The position numbers and the translations under genes were made by a program. DNA of 64,000 nt from the NCBI GenBank assembly GCA_034401135.1, contig JAWZSP010000007.1, forward strand, positions 4,241,429-4,305,428, given 5' to 3'. The notes under the pieces are model-generated. The model had not been told where the DNA came from, did no database searches, and saw only the letters and a program-made list of their open reading frames with translations. The DNA comes from Volutella citrinella. Lineage: Eukaryota; Ascomycota; Sordariomycetes; Hypocreales; Nectriaceae. Position 1 is the stretch's first letter, and each line of letters begins with the position of its first letter. Shown in pieces: positions 1 to 10,922 of this stretch.

Positions 1-111
1 AAAAATTAAAGTAAAGAGTTATAAGAGCGCTCTATCTTTTTAAACTATTTTTAAATTAAGTAGTAATATATATATAAAAGGATAAAATAGTATTAAATAT
101 AAAAAGATTAA

Positions 112-675
112 AAAGCACCCTTTTAATTAATTTGCTTTTATCTATCTTATTATTAAGATACTACTATACTCTTTTTTATTAATATCTATAACTTAGATAT
201 TAGTTAAATAGGTTCTTATTAAAGCACTCTCTTAATTAGTTTACTTTTATTTATCTTATTATTAAGGTACTATTATACTCTCTTTTATTAATATTTATAA
301 CCTAGATATTAGCTAGATAGGTTCTTATTAAAGCACTCTTTTAATTAATTTACTTTTATCTATCTTATTATTAAAATACTATTATATTCTCCTTTACTAA
401 TATTTAAAACTTAGATATTAACTAGATAGGTTCTTATTAAAGCACTCTTTTAATTAATTTATTATTATCTATCTTATTATTAAGATACTATTATACTCTC
501 TTTTATTAATATCTAAGACCTAGATATTAGCTAAATAAGTTCTTATTAATATACTCTTTTAATCAGTTTACTATTATCTATCTTATTACTAAGGTATTAC
601 TATACTCTTCTTTATTAATATCTAGGACTTAAATACTAACTAGATAGGTTCTTACTAAAGCACTCTCTTAATCTA
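112..675. repeat. 109-bp tandem satellite, RIP-degraded
   Basis: Five copies and the start of a sixth follow each other at exactly 109 bp. The block that starts AAAGCACYCT begins at 112, 221, 330, 439, about 548 and 657. Copies differ almost only by C/T and G/A, and the whole stretch is very TA-rich, as expected for a tandem array hit by RIP. I see no coding potential. The array may continue to the left of the window in a degenerate form, since bases 1-111 have the same composition. Confidence 0.85.
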
Positions 676-1929
676 TTTATATAACAGGCTGCTTTTATAA
701 ACTATAATTCTAAAAAGCAGTATATACAGCTTGTATTTATAATGGGTATTATATAAGCAATTTACTAAAAGGTTAAAGTAGTTAGTATATTATTTATAAC
801 CCTACTATATAATAGAGTTAAAGCGCTAATATAATAAGAATTTATCTAATTAATACGAAATTTTAATATTAATATATATATAGACTAATTATTCTATATA
901 TAAAGTTTGAGCTATTTTAAGCAAGGTTAAGTCTTTGAAACTAACCCCTTCTTAATATAGTGAAACTGATCCCTGTCTTTTTCAGGTTGGCTAACCCTAG
1001 TTAGGGAATTTTATTGAAACTGACCTCAATTTCACTGAAACTAGTAGTTAGACTTCAACCGCACTAGGTGCAGATCCAGTGATGCTGAGTCGGAGACCTC
1101 GGGGGCTGAGCCGGGATCGCCATTTGGAGCCGAGTGTCTGTCGTCTCAGGAGCTTCCATCGCGGCGCCATTCTCGTCGCAGATCCTCACAGGCATATGAA
1201 GTGCTGCAAGGTACCGGTACGACCAAGGCGCAGGCACCGAAATTTCTGGCAGTTCCTGTTATCGCGCCAAGGCTGACTTCAATATACAGCCAAAGACACC
1301 TAGAATCATTTCCAAGTCTTTGGGCTGCAGTTAGTTGAGAGGCATCCTTGTACTTGTTCGAGTATTTTTAATGGGGGTGGTTCGATTGATGAGTTGAAGA
1401 TTCCCGCGCACTTGGTTTCTGGCTAGAGCGTGACATTTATTTTGAGGTTCTGGGCAACCTGACTTGGGGCATTGCTTATCACAAGGATCTTGGCCACCCT
1501 AAAGTTCGCAAGCCGCGAACTGAGATGAATCCCGAAGGGCACTACAGAAGGATTCCTTCTTCTCCTCGTCCATCGTTAGCTATGAAGAATTGAGTGATAG
1601 CTGGACAGTCTGTTTGGTTTTACTTAATAGTGATTCTGCTATTGCGCATGTCTAGATAGATGGTGTTGCCAGTCATTAGAATGATGTCGGGAACAGATCC
1701 ATATGAAACTGCGCAATCAGTTAGACGAGAAATTATTACCAAGCTAATTAAGTTTTTTCATAGCTTTGTTCTATTAAGCGCCTGCCACAAATCGTTCGAT
1801 GGCGAGGCGACGGCGCCAACCTTGGCCATCAGATCATGGCAGGTGCTGCTATATCGCCGAGAACATAAGTACGGTTTCGCTCGGCCGTGCCTCGTTTGTC
1901 GGGCAGCCGACACGCCTTGCCCCTCAACA
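676..1929. other. Gene-poor stretch between satellite and RING gene
   Basis: Bases 676-900 remain AT-rich and RIP-like; composition returns to normal near 930. Around 940-1050 a short phrase resembling GAAACTGAC recurs three or four times. Only short open frames are present and none resembles a family I know. I can support no gene here. Confidence 0.4.
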
Positions 1930-2573
1930 AATGGCTGCAATAACCAACAACTTTCGATCCAATGTCCTTCCTAATGAGGGCGATACCTCATCACTTCCGG
2001 CTTTTGCCTGGCTTCCCGCCATGTTGCTGCCACTACTTATTATGATGGTAGTCTTGGCCATCCTTCTTGGTTCCGGGTACGCATTCACAATACCTGATGC
2101 TTGTCCCCTTGCTAAGTAAGGAATGCAAGACTACGCAAACTCATTACACACTTCTGGCCTATCGACTCTGAAGAACCCGCAGGTTCCGAGAGCTCTGGGT
2201 CATCGGCTGGCAACAGAGACGCGCCGCGACTGGATTTGGTTGCACCCCCCGAGTCCTGCAAGAAGATGAGGGAGCGGCTAGCAGCCAGGGGAATACTTCC
2301 TTCCTGGGCGACGTTGAGCTCGCTCGCGGTCTGGTACGCTCCTTGATTGGTAAGCAGCCGTCGTGCTCTGGACTGACTGATCCATATAGCGCCATTTGCT
2401 TGGATTCTATCAAGGATGATGACCTGGTTCGCCATCTACCCTGCGAGCACACTTTTCATTCAAACTGCATTGCCCAGTGGTTCATGAGGAGGCATGACAC
2501 CTGTCCTGTTTGCGCGATTCACTTCATGCCGCCTCAGCTTGCGCATTGTAGGTTGGCGCGGCAGCAAGCATGA
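1930..2573 (+). CDS. Membrane-anchored RING-H2 finger protein (E3 ubiquitin ligase-like)
   Basis: The 3' part encodes a RING-H2 finger: C-x2-C (CAICLDS), then LPCEHTFH, SNCIAQWF and DTCPVC, the cysteine/histidine pattern of E3 ubiquitin ligases that bind an E2. The first cysteine codon is restored only if an intron is removed (2334-2389, GTACGC...ATAG), which joins TG to C. An upstream open frame from ATG 1930 encodes one strongly hydrophobic segment (about 1995-2090), so a small single-pass RING protein is likely. The junction between that exon and the middle exon (about 2116 to 2160-2190) is unclear: no splice choice I tried is fully convincing in phase, so the gene may be decayed. The stop codon lies at 2571-2573. 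RING identity is firm; the gene model and intactness are not. Confidence 0.6.
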
Positions 2574-3592
2574 GATTGAAAAATACGGAAGTAGGTGTTG
2601 GAACGAGACGGGCCAGTTAAGACTCCGACATTGCTGAGTGACTATGGTTCCATTCTGTGAGCTGATCGTTTGGTACTCAGAGGAGGTTGGTTTATACCTA
2701 GGTACTGAACACAAGCGGACCTATATGCAAGGCAGCGTGTTATTCAGGACAGCCATAGCCGGGTTTTTCTTCTTATGCAAACACTACATTCCTCACAGTC
2801 TTCGAGGTTTGGTCATTTGACTACATGCAAGAAAGCTAGACTGATCCTTACTGCGGTCCCCCACATCGCCTTGGACTCACCATGTGAATCTTGACGCCTA
2901 GTCAGCGACCTCGATGGAATTGTCTGCCCTGGGTGGCCGGCAGCGTGCTGCCTGGGATTATTATCAGGCACCCATACGCCTTCCATGCGCGTCCAGAACC
3001 AAAGATATGGGCCGGGATGCTCGAAGCCCACCATAGAGATTATCATAAGACTATCCTGGAAACCAAACGCGGCATATGGAGATCCGAGAGTAGCACTCGG
3101 CGGCTCCCATAGTACGTCAGGACCCTCGCAGCCACTGTTTTGGTGATGGCGGGGATAAAATAAGGGCATGTGTTGCATCAGGATCGCGTGATAGGAAAGC
3201 TTCTCGCTAGAGTAATGATGACCTCACCCACTTGGCCGCCCGCACCTTGCACCCAATTGTAAAAGGCTAGGGCCACCAACGATGCGTTCAGGCCAAACAC
3301 GTCATTATAATTTATGTATAGAGCGGGTGTCAAATAAGTTCAAGCCAAGACGAATCCAGAAGGCTTCGTCAATGTGGCATGATCTCGTGTTCGTGGCTAA
3401 CCATCGATCATGTTAATCATGTGATAGCTGACATGCTTATTCCGTTCAGGCACTTGCATGGCACGTGATTTTCCGGCCATTTAGCTACTACATAGAAAAG
3501 GACAGGCAACGAAACGACTCTCTCGCATCTACCGGGCATCGGAGACAGGCACCATCAAATAACTCCCCAAGTCTCCTTCACGTGCTCATACC
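2574..3592. other. Intergenic region upstream of the ADH gene
   Basis: Normal base composition with only short open frames; a 121-codon frame on the minus strand (2813-3178) has no recognisable motif. The stretch presumably holds the promoter of the alcohol dehydrogenase gene. I see no other feature. Confidence 0.4.
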
Positions 3593-4712
3593 ATGGCCAC
3601 GCCCAATCTTCCCACCGAGCAGTGGGCTCAGGTTGTTGAAGCACCCGGAGGATGTAAGCGTTCCATCTCTCTAATCTGACTCTGAATGGTCACTCACCGC
3701 AAAAATCATAGCTGTAACCTACAAGAGAGTCCCTGTGCGCGCACCAGGCCCTGACGAGGTCCTGGTCAGCATCAAGTTCTCTGGTGTTTGTCACACGGAC
3801 TTGCATGCCATAATGGGTGACTGGCCGTTGGAGAGGAAGATGCCTCTCATCGGCGGCCACGAGGGCGCGGGCATCGTTGTCGCTAAGGGCGGGCTAGTCT
3901 CCAACATCGAGATTGGTGACCATGTAGGCATCAAGTGGCTCAACGGGTCATGTCTCGACTGCGACTTTTGCCTTCAAGGAGACGAGCCGCTCTGCCCCAA
4001 GGCACTCCTGTCCGGTTACACCGTCGACGGCACGTTTCAGCAATATGGCATAGCCAAGGCTGCACACGTCACCAGAATCCCTTCCGAGTGTGACCTTGAG
4101 GAGGTCTCCCCGATACTCTGTGCAGGACTCACCGTGTACAAGGGTCTCAAGGAGGCTGGCCTTCGCCCGGGGCAGTATGTTGCGATAGTCGGCGCAGGCG
4201 GCGGGCTTGGGTGCTTTGCTCTTCAGTTCGCCAAGGCCATGGGCATCCATAGCATCGCCGTTGACACGGGGGAGGACAAGCTCAAAGTCTGCAGAAGCCT
4301 GGGCGCATCGGCGACTGTCGATTTCAAAACTTCGTCCGACGTCGCCCGCGACGTGAGGGCGGCTGTCCCGGACGGCTACGGGCCTCACGCGGTTCTCTTG
4401 CTTGCAACCCGCGATGAGCCATTCCAAGAGGCTCACAGCTATGTCAGGCCGCACGGTAGCATTGTTTGCATAGGAATGCCAGCCCAGGGGTTCCTTAAAG
4501 CACCGTTATTCGAAACTGTCGTGCGAATGGTCAACATCAAGGGCAGCTATGTTGGCAACCGGCAAGACGCAGCCGAGGCCATTGAATTCTTTCGACTCGG
4601 ACTGATCAAGGTGCCGCACAAACTTATGGGCCTCAGCCAGCTCCAGGATGTATACAGCAAGATGCTGAAGGACGAGGTGGTTGGCCGGTATGTAGTTGAT
4701 ACAAGCGGATGA
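3593..4712 (+). CDS. Zinc-dependent alcohol dehydrogenase (yeast ADH1 type)
   Basis: Model join(3593..3653,3712..4712), 353 aa, the usual length of tetrameric yeast-type ADH, which interconverts acetaldehyde and ethanol with NAD. The 58-bp intron (GTAAGC...CATAG) joins an N-terminal peptide ending APGG to SVTYKRVPV, which starts the catalytic domain. Catalytic zinc ligands are Cys47 (GVCHTDLH), His70-Glu71 (GGHEGAG) and Cys157. The structural zinc site is Cys101, Cys104, Cys107 and Cys115. The Rossmann loop GAGGGLG lies at 181-187, and an Asp at the end of the second strand (IAVDTGEDK) favours NAD. No stop or frameshift is seen and composition is normal, unlike the neighbouring pyruvate decarboxylase remnant, towards which it is transcribed. 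It looks like the one surviving enzyme of a fermentation locus; the physiological substrate is inferred from the family. Confidence 0.93.
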
Positions 4713-5076
4713 TGTCTCATGTACTAGGTCTCAGTAAAGGACCCTAGTTTACTACAGAGTTCGGTTTGTTGCGATCTTGATGTAGGTCGTTTAGGGTTGC
4801 TATATGTATATTCAATTCAACAGTAAATGATCACGCCTGGTTGCATGGGTTGGCCTGAAGAATGAACACTCTAGTCCCTTAGTTACTTAATATTTATAAA
4901 GCCATAGGTTAGCTACCTGGACTTGTAAGGAGAACACGAAGATTGAAATTAAAATTAAAAAATCCTTTATAAATTAAACAACAAGGCCTTCCAGGGTAAG
5001 CTAAGATCTCAAAGACTGAATCCCAACACCTGCAAGCAGCAGCAGGGGGCGACCCCTGTATAAACAATCTGGCTCG
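4713..5076. other. Convergent intergenic region, left edge of RIP block
   Basis: This lies between the 3' ends of the ADH gene and the decarboxylase pseudogene. Composition changes from normal to AT-rich at about 4870-4990. No gene or clear terminator can be named. Confidence 0.4.
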
Positions 5077-7224
5077 TCAATTTTTGGCCGGACGCTGTGC
5101 ATTAGACGCCGCAACAAAATGGCCCTAAGTAATCAACTCCCTGCTATAATCATCCTAGTAGAGATTGCACTTAATGAGGGTCAGCCCCTTAGTATGCGCA
5201 GTTGCTCTGTCAAGAGCGCGAGATAATTTATCAATAGTCTGGGCTTTAAGGCCAAGAGCATGCCCTCTGCCCTCCTTAAAGTTAAATATCTATATTAGCT
5301 GCGCATAGTCCTAGTTCTAAAGCCAGTTATATAGTCTATTATAGATCTCAACCTCGATTATATAGCCTTGGTTATTTATTAGAAGTATAATAATAGGTAT
5401 ATAGAACTGCACTATTTGCAAGATCTCTTAAATAGTTATTTAAAACGCATTGTTACTGACTATAATAACAGTCCTCCTTGCTAGTTTGGCCAGGGAATAG
5501 CTAAATAAGGCAGGAATTGTCTACCTAATATAGCCTTATTATATCTCGATCTTAAAATCTGCCCCCTTTAGAAAGCGTAGCTAGATGCTATTAAACTACG
5601 AATTGCTTATATTAGTAAACACTATTGTCTTTAAAGTCAGGAGGAGCTGGGTCTGCTTTATAAGCTCCCTTTTAATAAAGTTGCTATATTTATTAAAGCA
5701 GTATATTAAAAGAGAATCAGAGCACAGCTAGTTATACTTAACTATTATATAGTTATTCTAGCTAACTGCCTTAGCTAGAGTGGATAGAAAATCGCATAAT
5801 TAGATATAGCTAAAATAGGCACTTAGTTTTATTATAGTTATACTATTAAAATTAATAACTAGCTATAAAATACTAAGTAAAGCTATTTACTTAATAATAC
5901 TATAGTTAGTAAAGATAGTACTAATATAGATAAGTATATCCGCCTAGTTAATAATAGTATTAGCTATAAGTATACTAACCTAGCCCTAAAAGATACCTAT
6001 AAACTAGGTATAGTCCTCTAAGAACAAGCTCTTTACTACTAGCTGTAGAACTATAGCACACCTAAAAGCCTCTGCTAGACAGAGCAGCTCCTTCTTAGCG
6101 CTAGCCCTTTATATCTTAGGCTTAATAAGAATAATAGGCTTCTTTATAATCCTTAAGTATATTAATACCTTAGCTATAGCAGCATCTAGGGTCGGCCTGT
6201 CAGTCGGGGTCAGCTTAAGAATAGCACTTATAGGCCTAGGTTATACATATAGCTCCCCGGACAGGTTTATAAGCAGCTCGAGATAGGCCAGCTTCTGCTT
6301 TAAGAGCGCTATCCAGATAGTCCAGTTAATAGCCTCTAGCGCTTAAGTAGTAGTATATATAGCTATAGCACTGCAGGTAATAGCCTTAGCTATCTCGAAC
6401 TAGTAGTTTAAGTTATACTTACCTAGTATATAGTAGAGGAGATAGTAGCCTAGTGTGACGATCGGGTAGGTTCTAACTGTGTAAACCTAGTACAATGTAC
6501 TGGGGGTTTATATTAGCAGTCCGACATGGCGTATACTGAGCTTTAAATGAGTTGGCTGTGATCCCAGGCGTGGCGATCACACTGTCACGTTAGGTAATAG
6601 TCAATCGAGGTGATTGAGGTAACCAAGTTGTATTGATAGCTGAAGAGCTGCTCATACTAGATGTGCACTCTTCACAGGTCTATATAGTTTGTCTAGTCCT
6701 TTGTTACGTGGCCTACTGCCTGTCCTTTGTTCACGGAGCGTGGTATGCCAGGGAGCGCAGCGCTCTAGGAGCGCCGTCGCTCCCTTGTTCATCGCTCCCA
6801 TTCTGATTGGTCCGTAGTCACGTGGGTGGGGCGCTGGTTCTTCCGTTCCGAGCGGCTGTACCGCGGGTCCGGGCACCGTGCAGTAGCGTCAGGTCCTGAC
6901 ACCTAGGTTATTAGTATTAGGCGCTTTACTAATAAAGATAACAGGCAGGTTCTCTGTATAGGCACTCTTAATACTATTAAAAACTAAGAATACACCTATG
7001 CTATATATAATAATACAGGCAGCTGCTCTATAGGCGCGTGTATAGCCCTTGGAGGCAAGGGAGTAATTGAGTTTGTTTATGCAGCCCACCTTGGTTAGTA
7101 ATGGGTGCGCCTTGAGCTTGTCAAGGAGAATAAGGTTGTAGTCTCCTAGGATAATAAAGTGATAGCGGATCCCGATCTAGGCAAGCCTCTTGGCGAGATA
7201 GTCGCTGACTGTGAACGAGGCCAT
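5077..7224 (-). pseudogene. Pyruvate decarboxylase (Zymomonas-type), destroyed by RIP and split by a solo LTR
   Basis: Read on the minus strand from ATG 7224, with the LTR and one target copy (453 bp) removed, the remnant has 565 codons including the stop, matching the roughly 565-residue Zymomonas-type family and keeping one frame. Recognisable stretches are MASFTVSDYLAKRLA at the start, ILGDYNLILLDKL, SAYTENLPVI, FEIAKAIT, KLTPTDRPTLDAAIAKVL and, near the C terminus, GLKAQTIDKLSRAL. These follow the family order: thiamine-diphosphate-binding N domain, linker, C domain. Residues known to be catalytic are changed by transitions: the cofactor-activating Glu (CNELNC) is now Lys51 and the His113-His114 pair is Tyr-Tyr (codons 6430-6435). 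Several Trp or Gln codons are stops. The enzyme made acetaldehyde and CO2 from pyruvate, the substrate supply for the adjacent ADH. It is certainly non-functional. Confidence 0.9.
6454..6901 (+). mobile_element. Solo LTR (448 bp) of an LTR retrotransposon inserted in the decarboxylase pseudogene
   Basis: The element begins TGTGACGATCGGG and ends GTCCTGACA, with TG...CA ends. It is flanked by perfect 5-bp duplications CCTAG (6449-6453 and 6902-6906). Removing the element plus one CCTAG restores the reading frame of the interrupted pseudogene. No internal retrotransposon sequence is present, so the element was probably reduced to one LTR by recombination. Its composition is normal while both flanks are strongly RIP-mutated, so the insertion probably came after RIP. 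Related copies lie at 20664-21108 (minus) and 44469 (plus). Confidence 0.92.
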
Positions 7225-8064
7225 GATTTGTATAGGCGAAGCTTTCACTGGTAACTGTAGAGGTGCTGCTGGGAGAAGCTGGAGCCACTGAGCTGCCTTT
7301 GGGTGATCGGTTGGCCATGCGGTCGTCATTTATGCCAGGCAGGAGAGGGCGAGCTTGTCGAGATGTTACGTGGATCGAGTGAGTCTGTGTACACTCATAG
7401 CTTTTCTCTGGCCACTGAGGATATACAGCCTTGGATGATATCACGATGCGCGACTAATTGTCTTAGGCAGACTGGCAGAACACATGCAAGCGTCGCTATT
7501 AGAATGATGCGCGATGCAAATTGCCGACTCCGTAGCATGACAGAGGCATGATGATAAGGGCCACCAGCTGATGGCATAAGATCCTAAAGGTGTTGCCATC
7601 ATCTAGCCGACAGGACATGAATCACATCATGCCCTGGAACATGATATAATAACTCCCGACACTAGATGCAGACGCGGCGCAAAGGCAAAGTTGATGGTGG
7701 GCCTCAGAGAGCCCTTATTAGTGAACATCGCTGACGGAAGTCAAAGTTACAACCTCTAAGATAGTCCCCGTCGGACAAGCGGAGAGCTCCGCGTTCCGGG
7801 TGGTGTCATTAATAGCCGACTAGCGAAATCCACCCCTGAGAGGTTCGCATATAGGCAATGCCCGAGGCTACTATAAGTCCGTTTTTCTCTTAATTATGGC
7901 TTATAATTATTAGATACTGCTTTAAACTGCCCTTACTAGATATTATATACTATAGATTTAAATAACCTAGCTATTTATACTATCAGCTTAGAGCTATAGA
8001 ATAAGCAGGCTTTTTTAAACTAAGGATATATAAAAGCTAGCTTATATTAAATACTATAAATAAT
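7225..8064. promoter_or_regulatory. Shared upstream region of two divergent pseudogenes
   Basis: This stretch separates the starts of the decarboxylase (minus) and PEP synthase (plus) pseudogenes and so once held both promoters. Bases 7225-7860 have normal composition, whereas both flanking coding regions are TA-rich, so RIP spared the middle of the block. Short open frames here resemble nothing I know. Confidence 0.45.
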
Positions 8065-10443
8065 ATAGAGACTAAAGGACTACTAGTCTATAACTTAGAG
8101 GACTTATTATATAATAATAGCCCCTAGGTTAGTAGTAAGAACTCTTCTCTAAGTAAGATAATTAGAGCCCTAGGCTTAAAAAGTATTATAGTACTGCCTA
8201 AGTTTATAACTATATTTAATATATACTAGCACTTTATTAATACTAACTATATTTAAGGTAAGATAGACACCCTTATTATATAGTAATAAGACGGGTATAT
8301 TATGCTAGCTAAGGCAGGCTATATAGTATATAGTTTATTCTTTTATTATAGTAGCTAGCTAGTAGACACAGCTTATACTATTAAAGTAAGCTATTATAAG
8401 CTATTTATAAAGCTTAGTATTAAGAACCTAAGTATTACTATATACTTTAGTACTATAGTTAAAGACCTTTTAAATATAAGCTTTACTAACTAATAAGAGA
8501 CATTCCTTAATATCTTAAGTAAGTAAGCTCTTCTAGATACTTACTAATACTATTATATATTACTTTTTACTAATAGGGCTATTAGTTACTACTAGGTTAA
8601 AGGGTTTAATTATACTAATATTACCCTCTTAGTTAGTATCTAAGCTATAGTATACTCTGACTTAAGTAGCTTAAGAATTTTATTTTTTATTAATACTAAG
8701 AGCAGCTTTAATAAGGTAATACTTATTAATACTGCCTAAGGGCTTAATAAAAACATTATCTAGGGTACTATTAACTTAGATAAGTATTAGGTCTTTAAGC
8801 TATTACTTTTAGACTTTAACTTATTTTTTATCTTAAGTAAAAGATATAGTAATAAGGATATTAAGATAATTTATAATAACTAGGATAAGTATATATAAAA
8901 TATACTTATTTTAAAAGCTAAGAGGGCTGCCTTTATTCTTAGTAATAGTAAGATCTTCTAGCTAGCTTACTAAGAGTATATTATTAAGAATTATTATAGC
9001 TGCTTTATAAATATAGAGTGGGCTAAGAATAGTATTATAAGCCAGCTATTTATTATCTAGGCTTAGCTTAAGATAGTGTACTTATACTATAATACTACTG
9101 TCTTTAAGACCTATTTAATAAGTAATAAAGGCTGCTTTTTAATCTTAAGCTTTTTAATTAGTAATAAGGCTGTCTTTAAGCAGCTCTACCTAATAGTATC
9201 TACTAAGAATATTAACTAGTTTATTAATAACTTAATTCTAATAACTAAGGCTATAGACTCTAATTAAGTGCTTATTATAAAATATACTACTATTATTATT
9301 ACTAATTATAGCAGGCGCACTTTATATACTATTATTATTAGCTATAAGTTAAGTATTCTAGCTATAATAAGTACTAAAAACACTATATACTTATTATATA
9401 GTAGCTAGAATATAATTATATCTTATACTAAAAGTAATATAAGCTTTATATATAAAGGTATCTTAGATATTATAACTTAGATAGTAGACTTAGTTAACTT
9501 GTTTTAAGTATATACTAAGATTATACTTAACTTTATTAACTTAAGCACTGCTTTTTATTAATAGCGCCTCCTAGCTAATAATATCAGCTTTATCTATATA
9601 GAGTTTATTATAATTAATACTATCTAGGTCTACTTTATAGCTCTTATTTACTTTAACTAGCTTAGAAATACAGATATAAAGTAAAAGATATTATAGCTAA
9701 TAGTTAGCTATAATATTAAGCCTAACTACTTTATTAATAAGCTATCTTATAGCCTTATAGCTCTTTATACTATTATTTACTTAAAGCTAGTAATTATCTA
9801 TATAAGTAACTTTAAGATAAATAAGTATATAGGGCTTATTAATAGTATATAGTTTAAGATTAAAAAGGATAACTTTATATTAAGCTTTTATAATACTTTA
9901 TACTATTACTTATTATTATATAAAAAAGGCTTTATACTTAAATATTATATAGTTAAGTAGCTTTATAAGAAAATAGGCCTAATTAATACTATTATTATAA
10001 TCCCTTTCTACTAGACTATTAATAAGGCTAAAAAGGTTATTAATATTATAATTAATAATAAGCTCTAGTATAGTAAGAACGGCCTGGAGGTCTATATTAT
10101 ATATAAGATTCCTTTTAATATTATTCTAGCCTTGAGCTTTATTAAGCACTTTAATAGCTTCTCTATTAGCTTTAATAACTTAATACAGCTAACTCTTAGT
10201 ATTAATTACAACTTAAGTAAGCTAGCTAGCCTGTTTAATAAGCAGGATGAGGTTATTAAGTAGATAATTGCTTGTATTATCTCAGTTACTTATAAAAAGG
10301 GATATAAGATCGGACTCTACGGCTAGGCGCTAAGCGACTACCCTAAATTCGCAAAGTTCTTAGTTAATATAGGTATTAACTCTATCTTAGTAAGCCCTGA
10401 TAGTTTTATTACTATTAAAAAGCATATAGTAGCTACTAAGTAG
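8065..10443 (+). pseudogene. Phosphoenolpyruvate synthase (pyruvate, water dikinase), destroyed by RIP
   Basis: A single frame from 8065 (ATA, presumably a mutated ATG) to the TAG at 10441-10443 holds 792 sense positions, the length of bacterial PpsA, but is full of stops. Diagnostic remnants in order: KNSSLSKIIRALGL (KNASLGEMI near the N terminus); TNYSRRTLYTIII, the phosphohistidine loop, in which the catalytic His is Tyr at codon 421 (9325-9327), the same number as in the E. coli enzyme; YKIPFNIILALSF (EIPSNALLAEQF); FNNLIQLTL (SNDMTQLAL); ASLFNKQDEVIK; and SDYPKFAKFLVNIGINS. The enzyme converts pyruvate and ATP to PEP, AMP and phosphate. Differences from family consensus are mostly explained by C-to-T or G-to-A. 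Bacterial-type PEP synthases are uncommon in fungi, so an older horizontal origin is possible (inference). Non-functional. Confidence 0.88.
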
Positions 10444-10922
10444 TTATAAATACAAGGCGCGGGTTAGTGCAGGGCGATAAATAAAGCTATTGCAGTTATA
10501 TTTTAAGTGTATTAATTAAAAAGTATCTGAGACTTATATAACTAGAGTTTTAAGTATTGCAGCTTTAATATTTATTCGTTAACGATTCTATACTATTCTC
10601 TTATATAAGAATGCTTTTTACTATATTAAAACATCTACTGTAATAGTGAATTGCTGTGTTCTGAATACCCCTCGTGGTGGCCCGCCAGAGTGAGATAAGG
10701 AGACGCTGTTACCGAAAACAAAGGACATGTTTCGACTCAAATATTATGCCAGAACCAAACTTATCGGTGCCTCCTACCTTTTGATATATAGCGCAACGGT
10801 TATCTTTAGTTCCACAATAGATCAGGTAAAATCAACTCTGAAGAATATTGCCATTAACTTAAGTAGACTCCCAACAAATACATAAACCTCAATCTGTTAT
10901 ACAGCGCCCTACCCCACCCTAC
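10444..10922. other. Convergent intergenic region, right edge of RIP block
   Basis: This lies between the 3' ends of the PEP synthase and lactate dehydrogenase remnants. RIP composition fades at about 10640. Nothing else is recognisable. Confidence 0.4.

Noticed and set aside
112..675. CRISPR-like array
   Set aside because: Units are directly adjacent 109-bp repeats without unique spacers, in a eukaryotic genome.
6907..7224. LILGDYN-like phrase on the minus strand taken at first for a LINE endonuclease
   Set aside because: The order of the surrounding residues fits pyruvate decarboxylase from the first Met onward and not an endonuclease domain.
4880..10640. AT-rich blocks taken at first for RIP-mutated transposons
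   Set aside because: Translation of the frames gave long, ordered matches to pyruvate decarboxylase and PEP synthase; no reverse transcriptase, integrase or transposase motif was found.
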